A stretch of 8,065 bases of DNA from Verrucomicrobiota bacterium (lineage in GTDB: Bacteria > Verrucomicrobiota > Verrucomicrobiia > Opitutales > Opitutaceae): the NCBI GenBank assembly GCA_023446865.1, contig JAEXPL010000137.1:1-8065 (forward strand), given 5' to 3'. Below the pieces are notes generated by a model that worked only from the letters and a program-made list of their open reading frames with translations, was not told the origin of the DNA and ran no database searches. The translations under genes and the position numbers were made by a program. Positions 1-5,538 of the stretch are shown in pieces (positions within the stretch are counted from its first letter, which is position 1; each line of letters starts with the position of its first letter).

Positions 1-418
1 GCGGGATGCGGTCGAAGTTGGCCTGGAGCTTCTGGTTGAGGCGGACGAGCGCGGCCTCGAGGTCGGTGCCGACCTTGAAGCGCACGATGGTCATCGCGTT
101 GCCGGGGCTGGAGGTGGAGTAGAGGTATTCGACGCCGGGTATCTCCCAGAGGAGTTTCTCCATCGGGCGGGTCATCCGGTTCTCCACTTCGGCGGCGGTC
201 GAGCCGGGCATGGCGACCATGACGTCGACCATCGGCACCTTGATCTGCGGCTCCTCCTCGCGCGGGAGCATGAGCACGGCGAACGCGCCCATGAGGATCG
301 AGGCGATGATCACGATCGGCGTAAGCCGCGAGTCGATGAAGAGCGCGGCGAGCCGGCCCGTGATGCCGAGCTTGGGCGCGGCGGATCCGGCGGCGGAGTT
401 GTCGGCTGCGCTGCTCAC
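1..418 (-). CDS. RND-family efflux transporter permease, N-terminal part (cut by window edge)
   Basis: The first 139 residues of an inner-membrane RND pump, which exports substrate using the proton gradient together with a periplasmic adaptor and an outer-membrane channel. What is seen: a cytoplasmic N-terminus, a first membrane helix at about residues 33-51 (PIVIIASILMGAFAVLMLP), then PREEEPQI and the start of the periplasmic porter domain (MPGSTAAEVENRMTRPMEKL, then WEIPGVEYLYSTSSPG), which is the usual RND arrangement. The start is GTG at 418-416, with GGAGGT at 425-430 spaced 6 nt away. It overlaps the stop of the adaptor gene by 4 nt (GTGA), so the two are probably translationally coupled. 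A full family member is about 1,000 residues or more, so most of the gene lies beyond the left edge. Substrate cannot be read from this part. The family call is firm; assignment to a metal (HME) or drug (HAE) subclass is not possible. Confidence 0.93.
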   Translation of the reverse strand, partial: MSSAADNSAAGSAAPKLGITGRLAALFIDSRLTPIVIIASILMGAFAVLMLPREEEPQIKVPMVDVMVAMPGSTAAEVENRMTRPMEKLLWEIPGVEYLYSTSSPGNAMTIVRFKVGTDLEAALVRLNQKLQANFDRIP

Positions 419-1425
419 GGCTTCACCTCCACGGGCTGGCCGTCGCGCAGCGGCGTGGCGGCGGGATCGACGACGATCGCCTCACCGGCAGCGAGACCCG
501 AGAGAATCTCGATCGCGGCACCGTGGCGGGCGCCGGTTCTCACGAGGCGGAGACTGGCGGAACTGTTCGCGACGACGAACACGCGTTCCATCTGGCCGAA
601 GGTGGTGACGGCGGCGGCGGGCACGACGAGCGCCTTGGTCTCGCCGGCGGGCCAGGCGACGCGGGCGAACTGGCCGGAGCGCACGGCGGCGCCGGCGGGC
701 AGGTCAATCTTCGCGAGGAACGTGCGCGAGACGGCGTCGAGCGCGGGGGAGACCTCGGCGACGCGGCCGACGAACTCGAGGGTGTTGATGCGCACCGGCA
801 CCTCGGGGCCGACGGCGACGGCGGCGAGGCTGTCGGGGACCTCGACCTCGACGCGCTGGAGCGCGGGGTTCTCGAGCTCGAGGAGCGGGTTGCCCGGGGC
901 GGCGAGGTCGCCCTCGTTGACGAGGCGGCGGGTGATCACGCCGTCGAACGGCGCGGTGATGGTGGTGTAGGCGAGCATCGTGCGCGCCTCGGCGACGGTG
1001 GCCTCCATGAGGCGCACGCGATCCTCCATGCTGCGCACGGTCTCGGCGGCGGCGGCGCCTTTGGCGAGCAGGCCGGTCTCGCGCTCGAGGTCGCGGCGCG
1101 CCTGCCCGAGGCCGGCCTCGGCCTGGGCGAGGCGGGCGCCGATCTCGTTGGCGGAGACCGTGGCGAGCGTGTCGCCACGTTTCACCGACTGGCCGAGGGC
1201 GATCGGCAACGTGGCGATCGTGCCCATGACTTTCGGGGCGACCGCGGCGCGCTCGACGGCGCGCACGGTGCCCGGCAGCTCGGTGCGGCGCAGGTCGGTG
1301 ATCGTGCGCACCTCGGTAGTGCGAACGGCGACGGCTGGATGCACCGCCGCAGCCCCATGTTCTCGGCTGCAACCACCGGCAAGCAGGACCACGGAAAGAG
1401 CGGAGAGGACGAAGCGAGTATTCAT
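415..1425 (-). CDS. RND efflux periplasmic adaptor (membrane-fusion lipoprotein, HlyD/AcrA type)
   Basis: Periplasmic adaptor of 336 residues that links the RND permease to an outer-membrane channel. I chose the ATG at 1425 because it begins a lipoprotein signal (MNTRFVLSALSVVLLAGGC, predicted acylated Cys19); the longer open frame upstream would overlap the preceding gene and spoil the signal peptide. Domains seen in order: first half of the lipoyl-like barrel (about 58-92, ending GQSVKRGDTLATVS), a short alpha-helical hairpin (about 94-150, rich in Ala, Glu and Arg), second barrel half (TTITAPFDGVITRRLVNEGD, about 154-185), a beta-barrel domain (about 190-258) and a membrane-proximal domain ending DGQPVEVKP. 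Length is typical of the family. No good Shine-Dalgarno is visible. The start lies 25 nt after the DUF6132 stop and the stop overlaps the permease start, so it sits inside an operon. No His- or Met-rich metal-binding extension is present, so the sequence does not reveal the substrate. Confidence 0.94.
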   Translation of the reverse strand: MNTRFVLSALSVVLLAGGCSREHGAAAVHPAVAVRTTEVRTITDLRRTELPGTVRAVERAAVAPKVMGTIATLPIALGQSVKRGDTLATVSANEIGARLAQAEAGLGQARRDLERETGLLAKGAAAAETVRSMEDRVRLMEATVAEARTMLAYTTITAPFDGVITRRLVNEGDLAAPGNPLLELENPALQRVEVEVPDSLAAVAVGPEVPVRINTLEFVGRVAEVSPALDAVSRTFLAKIDLPAGAAVRSGQFARVAWPAGETKALVVPAAAVTTFGQMERVFVVANSSASLRLVRTGARHGAAIEILSGLAAGEAIVVDPAATPLRDGQPVEVKP

Positions 1426-1450
1426 GGAGATGGCGATCGAAGACGGAGAT

Positions 1451-1627
1451 TCAGGCGCGAACCGAGCTAAGGACGAACAGGGCACCGAGCACACTGCCGT
1501 AGATGGCCCCGCGCCACCAGGTAGACGTCAGCGGGCAGCTGCCGGAAGTGCACTGGCCGAAGGTACCCATGAGGGCGCCAAGTATGGCTCCGATGAGCAC
1601 GGGAGCAAGGAAGCGGAGGGCTTTCAT
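1451..1627 (-). CDS. Small membrane protein, DUF6132-like
   Basis: A 58-residue protein too short for a standard ORF cutoff. It starts MKALRFLAPVLIGAILGALM, continues with a loop GQCTSGSCPLTSTWWRG, and ends with a second hydrophobic helix (AIYGSVLGALFVL). Two Gly-rich helices around a C-x4-C-P-[LI]-T motif match what I recall of the DUF6132 family, small inner-membrane proteins of unknown function. The Cys pair (26 and 31) could bind a metal or form a disulfide. The start ATG has no clear Shine-Dalgarno. The gene lies directly upstream of the efflux adaptor (25-nt gap) and downstream of a DUF2892 gene, separated from it by a hairpin repeat element. Function is unknown; a helper role in metal, metalloid or sulfur stress is only suggested by the neighbours. 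The coding call rests on the coherent two-helix pattern with conserved-looking cysteines. Confidence 0.82.
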   Translation of the reverse strand: MKALRFLAPVLIGAILGALMGTFGQCTSGSCPLTSTWWRGAIYGSVLGALFVLSSVRA

Positions 1628-1698
1628 GGCGGCGGAGACAGTAAGCCGGAGACCGGAAACGGGAGAGTGGCGGATTGGAAGGCGGAGGACGGAGGATC

Positions 1699-1828
1699 GT
1701 AGGTGGACCCGGTTGCCCCCAACCGGGTCGAGGACTCGGTCGGCAGCGGGTTGGATTCCGGTGAGAGCGAACGCTGTCCGTCGCGGCTCGGGCGGGCGAC
1801 GGCGTTGGGGGCAACGCCGTCCACCTCG
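1699..1828. repeat. REPIN-like inverted pair of GTAG-led hairpins (type A)
   Basis: Fills most of the 211-nt gap between the DUF2892 and DUF6132 genes. Left half: GTAG (1699-1702), GTG, stem GACCCGGTT (1706-1714), loop GCCCCC, stem AACCGGGTC (1721-1729). Right half, inverted: stem GACGGCGTT (1798-1806), loop GGGGGC, stem AACGCCGTC (1813-1821), CAC, then CTCG where CTAC would complete the symmetry. A 68-nt spacer separates the halves. Read in the same orientation the halves share GTGGAC and the loop exactly, and differ at three stem positions that stay paired (CCG/CGG against GGC/GCC). That pattern indicates selection on the fold. A GTAG guide next to a hairpin is the hallmark of REP elements moved by RAYT (TnpA_REP, Y1) transposases; no such gene is in this window. 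In the transcript the hairpins could affect stability or read-through between the two genes. The structure is seen directly; its mobility is inferred. Confidence 0.8.
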
Positions 1829-1838
1829 TCGGGCGGGC

Positions 1839-2123
1839 TCAGTCTTTGCCGCAGCCGCAGGAGTCGCCCGGCTTTTCCGTGGAACCGGAGCCGGAATCGC
1901 AGGCGCATTTCCCGTCGTCGCAGCCGCAGGAGCCGGGCGAGTCGGGGAAGAGCTTGCGGAGGATGTTGCAGGCGGGGCAGAAGCCGGTGAAGGCGGACTG
2001 GATGAGGTTCACGCCGACGAAGGCAGCGAGGAGCAGCCACCACGGGCTGACCCAGTGGCCGAGGGCGAGGCTGGCGAGAACCATGGTGCCGGCGAGGACG
2101 CGGATGCGGTATTCGAGTTTCAT
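1839..2123 (-). CDS. DUF2892 (YgaP-type) membrane protein with Cys-rich CxC tail
   Basis: A 94-residue protein. Residues about 1-60 have the DUF2892 pattern: a short basic N-terminus (MKLEYRIRVLAG), one hydrophobic helix, HWVSPWW, a second helix (LLLAAFVGVNLIQSAFTGF) and then CPACNILRKLF. In YgaP this domain anchors a rhodanese to the inner membrane; here there is no rhodanese. Instead a roughly 30-residue Gly/Asp-rich tail carries CGC (66-68), CAC (73-75) and CGC (89-91), giving eight cysteines with C49 and C52. Closely spaced CxC pairs are typical of soft-metal or metalloid binding, but this is inference. I chose ATG at 2123 over the start 13 codons upstream because the upstream residues do not look like the family. 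No good Shine-Dalgarno is present. It is the first gene of the apparent efflux unit, just downstream of an AT-rich promoter-like region. Confidence 0.85.
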   Translation of the reverse strand: MKLEYRIRVLAGTMVLASLALGHWVSPWWLLLAAFVGVNLIQSAFTGFCPACNILRKLFPDSPGSCGCDDGKCACDSGSGSTEKPGDSCGCGKD

Positions 2124-2157
2124 GGGAAGTAAGGAGAGACGATTTCGTTTCTGTATT

Positions 2158-2190
2158 ACCATATAGTTATTTAGGTTTCCTCATCGTCAA
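2158..2190 (-). promoter_or_regulatory. Candidate promoter of the DUF2892/DUF6132/RND unit
   Basis: This is the most AT-rich spot in the window, 35 nt upstream of the DUF2892 start. On the minus strand TTGACG (2190-2185) resembles a -35 box and TATATG (2165-2160) a weak -10 box, with a 19-nt spacer that is longer than ideal. A loose dyad ACC...GGT (2158-2176) overlaps the -10 and could be an operator, but its arms are only 3 bp plus scattered matches. It lies just after the EF-hand gene terminator, where a new transcription unit is expected. This is a prediction from position and composition. Confidence 0.4.
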
Positions 2191-2243
2191 GCCCGTTCTC
2201 GCGCTCGGCCCGCCTCCGGGCTGGTCCATCGCGCTGGAAACGC

Positions 2244-2269
2244 AAAAGCCCCGGCGTGGGGACCGGGGC
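2244..2269 (-). terminator. Rho-independent terminator of the EF-hand gene
   Basis: On the minus strand, stem GCCCCGG (2269-2263), an 8-nt loop and stem CCGGGGC (2254-2248) are followed by TTTT (2247-2244) and then GCG. The 7-bp all-GC stem with a short U tract, 24 nt after the EF-hand stop codon, fits an intrinsic terminator. It separates that gene from the efflux unit downstream. The U run is short, so termination may be incomplete. Confidence 0.75.
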
Positions 2270-2293
2270 CGACTCGGAAGACGGTGCAGCGCG

Positions 2294-2704
2294 CTATTTG
2301 GCGTTCTCCTCGTCGTCGTCCTCGTCTTCCGCGGGCTGGGCGGCGGCGGCGGCCTTCTCGGCCTCCTTGGCCTTCTTCCGCTCAAGCCGCTGCTGCCGGC
2401 GCTTCTCGAGATCGGCCTTGTGGGCGGCCTCCTCCTCGGGGTCGAGCTGGCCGTTCTTGTTCGCGTCGTACTTGGCGAGCAGCCGAGCCTGCCGTTTCGC
2501 GGCGCGGTCGGCCTTCATCGTCGTGATCTCCTCTCCTTCGAGCTTTCCGTCCTTGTTGAGGTCGTACTGCTCGTTGCGGTGGTTGACCGCGATCGACTTC
2601 ACCTTCGGTTCTTTCGCATCACCGGCGGAGACGGCAGTGGGCAACGCCACCGCGGCGATCAGCCAGGCGAGACACCCGGCGAGGGTAACTAGCATTCGTT
2701 TCAT
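2294..2704 (-). CDS. Secreted EF-hand calcium-binding-type protein
   Basis: A 136-residue protein with an N-terminal signal peptide (MKRMLVTLAGCLAWLIAAVALPTAVSA, likely cut after residue 27), so it is exported to the periplasm or beyond. Two canonical 12-residue EF-hand loops follow: 48-59 (DLNKDGKLEGEE) and 80-91 (DANKNGQLDPEE), each with Asp/Asn at positions 1, 3 and 5 and Glu at 12. After these comes a Lys/Arg/Ala/Glu-rich, probably helical stretch (98-122) and a very acidic end (EDEDDDEENAK). Start ATG at 2704 has AAGGA at 2714-2710, 5 nt away. LAGC at 8-11 resembles a lipobox, but the hydrophobic stretch before it is too short, so ordinary signal-peptidase cleavage is more likely. Such small EF-hand proteins are common in Verrucomicrobia and Planctomycetes and have no known specific role. 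It probably forms its own unit, given the 103-nt gap from the helicase and its own terminator. Confidence 0.88.
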   Translation of the reverse strand: MKRMLVTLAGCLAWLIAAVALPTAVSAGDAKEPKVKSIAVNHRNEQYDLNKDGKLEGEEITTMKADRAAKRQARLLAKYDANKNGQLDPEEEAAHKADLEKRRQQRLERKKAKEAEKAAAAAQPAEDEDDDEENAK

Positions 2705-2804
2705 CTGCGTCCTTGGTTGGGTTCACGCAGGGGGCACCGCCGACGCTGCGGCATCCATTTCGCCGATGCAAGCCGGAGTTTGCCCTTCCCCGCCCCGTCC
2801 GCAA

Positions 2805-2835
2805 CCGCTACCGCCACTCGTGCCGCGGGTAGCGG
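2805..2835. repeat. Stem-loop over the helicase stop codon
   Basis: Perfect 8-bp inverted repeat CCGCTACC (2805-2812) and GGTAGCGG (2828-2835) with a 15-nt loop. On the minus strand the second arm contains the TAG stop of the helicase. No U tract follows, so it is not a standard intrinsic terminator; it might stabilise the mRNA 3' end or be chance in GC-rich DNA. Confidence 0.35.
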
Positions 2836-5456
2836 CGGGAGAGCGCGGGCTTGATCTCGGGATACACCTCGCGCCAGAAGCGCGCGAGGTCGTCGGTGAC
2901 CTGCAGCGGACGCTGGTTGGGCGCGAGCACCTCGATCTTCAGCGGCACGCGGCCGCGGGCGAGCGAGAGTTTCTCGACGCCGAACAGCTCCTGGATGCGC
3001 GCCGAGATCACCGGCGGGCCGTCCTTCGGGTAGCTGATCTTCGAGCGCCGGCCGTTGGCCATCTCGATCCGCTCGGGTAGCAAGGTCTCCATCGCCGCGA
3101 GCTGCTCGGGCGTGAGCCAGTCCTTGAGGATCGGCCAGGGGTCGAGGTTGCGCACGTCCTTCACGCCGCGGCAGCCGTAGCACATCTGGTCGATCAGCGT
3201 CGCCCGGTCCTCCTCGCGGATCGGGTGCGCCTCCATCTCCGGGAACCACTCGGCGAACCGCGCCACGCGCACGATCCACTCCTCCACCCGCTCGTCCCAC
3301 GCCTCGATCTTGAGGTTCCCGGCGAGCACCTCACGCGCAAGGATCTGCGCCGCCTCGGTCTCCGGCGGCTCCGCGCCCTCCTTCGACTCGAGCACGAGAT
3401 CGCGGAAACGCCGCTCGCGGCGCGCAGTGACGCGCTTGGTGTTCGGGTCGAGCCCGGTGGTGATCGACTCGTCGCAGTCGTCGGGAAACAGCTCCTTGAG
3501 CCACGCCTCCTCGATCGCCGTCGCCAGTCCAAGCACCGTGTTCACCTCGCCGGCCCGGCCGCCGATCTCGCTGATCTCCGCCACCACGAGCAGCTTCGCG
3601 CCATGCAGCGCGCTCTCGCGGGCGAGCAGGCCGCGGCGCCTGTGTACGAGGTCGCAGCGCAGCGTCGCCTCGTCGAGCCGCCGCGCGAGGTGGTCGATGA
3701 AGCCAAGCAGCACGCACTTGCGCACCAGTGCGCCGTCGACGCGGCGCTCGCTCACATCGAGTCCCTCGTCCTGCGCGATCTCGAGAAACTGTTCGAACAA
3801 CGGCGCCACCTGCCGCGCCGCCTGCGCGTGGATGCCGAGCCGGCGGCAGGCGTCCACGGAGAAGTTCGCCTTCTCCGCATACCGGTACGCGCGCATGAGC
3901 AGGAAGAAGTCCGACTCGGTCTCGGTGCCGAGCAGATCCTCGCGCGCCTGCTCGACACCGCGGTCGACGTTGCGCAGCCAAAACGAGCGCCCCTGCGTGA
4001 GCGCCGCCATCATCGCCACCGTGCGCACGCAGCCGAACTCCTCTGCCGCGAGAAACATCCGTGCGTACCGCGGGTGCACCGGAAACTTCAGCATCCGCCG
4101 GCCGATCTCGGTGATAGAGGAAATGCCGGTCTCGGCCTCGCCCGGTAGGACCGGTCTCCGACCGGTCGCCTCGGGCTCCGCGATACCATCCGGTTTCGGC
4201 AACATCGAGCGTGTCCGGTCGGAGACCGGACCTACTTTCACCGCGCCGAGATCGCGCAACAGCTCCTCCGCCCGCGCCAGCGCCTTCGGGTCCGGTGGCT
4301 CGATCCACGGGAAATTCACCACGTCGTCGATCCCGGCGGCGTTGAGCGTCAGCACGACCTCGGCGAGATCGAGGCGTTTCACCTCGGGCAGTTCCTGCGG
4401 CGAGCGCTGCACATGCTCACGCTCGGTCCACAGCCGCAGGCACACGCCGGGCGCCGTGCGGCCCGCGCGGCCGGCGCGCTGGTCGGCCGACGCCGCGCTG
4501 ATCTTCTCGACCAGCAGCGTGTTGATGCCGCGGTGCGGATCGAACCGCGCCACCCTCGCCAACCCGCTGTCCACGACCGCCGTCACACCGTCGATGGTGA
4601 GCGAGGTCTCGGCGACGTTGGTCGCCACGATGATCTTCCGCCGCTCGTAGCGTTCGACCGCCCGGTCCTGGTCGTCAGGCGACATCTCGCCGTGCAACGC
4701 GAAGACGAGGCAGTCCTTCAGTTCACGCTGGTACTGCAAGGCGTTGACGGTGCGGCTGATCTCGTACGCGCCGGGCATGAACACCAGCACGTCGCCACTC
4801 GCCTGCTTCGCCACGATCCGTGCGCAGGCGCGCGCCGCCACATCCCAGATGTCGTCGCGGTCGGGATTGATCGGGTGCGTCTCATACTCGGTCGAGACGG
4901 GAAACATGCGCCCCTCGCTGCGCACGACCGTGCACGGCGCGAGATACTTCTGCAGCAGCCCAGCGTCGAGCGTGGCCGACATCACGATGATGATCAGGTC
5001 GGGGCGCGTCGTACGCTGGATCTGGAGCGCACGGGCCAGGCCGATGTCGCCGTCGAGATGACGTTCGTGGAACTCGTCGAACACCAGCGCGCTCACGCCG
5101 CGCAGGTGCGCGTCGAACGTCATCTGGCGCAGCAAAATTCCCTCGGTCACGTAGCGGATCCGCGTCTTCGCCGAAACCCGCGAATCGAGCCGCACCTGGT
5201 AGCCCACCTCGTCGCCCAGCCGCACGCCGAGCTCCTGCGCGACCCGCTTGGCGAGCATGCGCGCCGCGATTCGCCGCGGCTGGAGGACGACGCATTGCCC
5301 GCGGTCGAGCAACCCGGCTGCGAGCAGCATCTTCGGCACCTGCGTGGATTTGCCCGAGCCCGTCGGCGCCTGCACGACCACGCGTCCGGTTGCCCGCGCG
5401 CCGTCGAGCAGCGCCGCCTGAATTTCGTAGATCGGGAGTTCGCGGGGATCGGGCAT
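2808..5456 (-). CDS. hrpB: HrpB-type DEAH-box ATP-dependent helicase carrying an in-frame REPIN insertion
   Basis: An 882-residue superfamily 2 helicase. Seen motifs: Walker A APTGSGKST (30-38), LQPRRIAA (58-65), motif II DEFH (127-130), SAT (160-162), LVFMPGAYEI (224-233), HGEMS (255-259), TNVAETSLTIDGV (279-291) and motif VI QRAGRAGR (326-333). DEFH rather than DEAH is the HrpB form. The C-terminus (about 793-882: LPERIEMANGRRSKISYP, then ISARIQELFG, GRVPLKIEVLAPNQRPLQVT and FWREVYPEIKPAL) matches the HrpB C-terminal domain. E. coli HrpB is about 809 residues. Part of the extra length is a stretch at about 408-438 encoded by a hairpin repeat element, between LLRDLGAVK and ITEIGRRMLKFPVHPR, at the expected wing loop of the winged-helix domain. 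I chose ATG at 5456, 20 residues before the conserved helicase start; no Shine-Dalgarno is clear and a GTG six codons upstream is possible. HrpB's cellular role is poorly known; RNA remodelling is assumed from the family. Confidence 0.95.
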   Translation of the reverse strand: MPDPRELPIYEIQAALLDGARATGRVVVQAPTGSGKSTQVPKMLLAAGLLDRGQCVVLQPRRIAARMLAKRVAQELGVRLGDEVGYQVRLDSRVSAKTRIRYVTEGILLRQMTFDAHLRGVSALVFDEFHERHLDGDIGLARALQIQRTTRPDLIIIVMSATLDAGLLQKYLAPCTVVRSEGRMFPVSTEYETHPINPDRDDIWDVAARACARIVAKQASGDVLVFMPGAYEISRTVNALQYQRELKDCLVFALHGEMSPDDQDRAVERYERRKIIVATNVAETSLTIDGVTAVVDSGLARVARFDPHRGINTLLVEKISAASADQRAGRAGRTAPGVCLRLWTEREHVQRSPQELPEVKRLDLAEVVLTLNAAGIDDVVNFPWIEPPDPKALARAEELLRDLGAVKVGPVSDRTRSMLPKPDGIAEPEATGRRPVLPGEAETGISSITEIGRRMLKFPVHPRYARMFLAAEEFGCVRTVAMMAALTQGRSFWLRNVDRGVEQAREDLLGTETESDFFLLMRAYRYAEKANFSVDACRRLGIHAQAARQVAPLFEQFLEIAQDEGLDVSERRVDGALVRKCVLLGFIDHLARRLDEATLRCDLVHRRRGLLARESALHGAKLLVVAEISEIGGRAGEVNTVLGLATAIEEAWLKELFPDDCDESITTGLDPNTKRVTARRERRFRDLVLESKEGAEPPETEAAQILAREVLAGNLKIEAWDERVEEWIVRVARFAEWFPEMEAHPIREEDRATLIDQMCYGCRGVKDVRNLDPWPILKDWLTPEQLAAMETLLPERIEMANGRRSKISYPKDGPPVISARIQELFGVEKLSLARGRVPLKIEVLAPNQRPLQVTDDLARFWREVYPEIKPALSRRYPRHEWR
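4145..4235. repeat. REPIN-like inverted pair of GTAG-led hairpins (type B), inside the helicase gene
   Basis: A 91-nt element with full symmetry. Left half: GTAG (4145-4148), stem GACCGGTC (4149-4156), loop TCC, stem GACCGGTC (4160-4167). Right half: stem GTCCGGTC (4213-4220), loop GGA, stem GACCGGAC (4224-4231), then CTAC (4232-4235), the complement of GTAG. A 45-nt spacer lies between. Compared in one orientation the 23-nt halves differ only at one base pair of the stem, A:T against T:A, so pairing is kept. GTAG followed by a hairpin is what RAYT (TnpA_REP) transposases recognise in known REP elements. The element lies wholly within the helicase coding sequence and contains no stop in that frame, encoding residues about 408-438 (start VGPVSDRTR, end TGRRPVLP). 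It is a different repeat family from the element at 1699-1828. Structure is seen; origin by insertion is inferred. Confidence 0.85.
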
Positions 5457-5538
5457 CGGTGGAGCGCACCACACAGCCAACCGCCCCCGCCCCGTGCAAG
5501 CGCGGAGGTCGGCAGCCGGACGTTCCCCTACCCGCCCG

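Noticed and set aside
523..1470. Long plus-strand open frame (315 aa) opposite the efflux adaptor
   Set aside because: Gly/Asp/Glu-rich low-complexity translation with no domain; the opposite strand encodes a complete membrane-fusion protein. It is a GC-rich shadow.
4145..4235. Reading the helicase insertion as an intein or as a bidirectional terminator
   Set aside because: The segment is far too short for an intein and lacks splice-junction residues; there is no U tract, and the paired GTAG/CTAC ends fit a REP doublet better.
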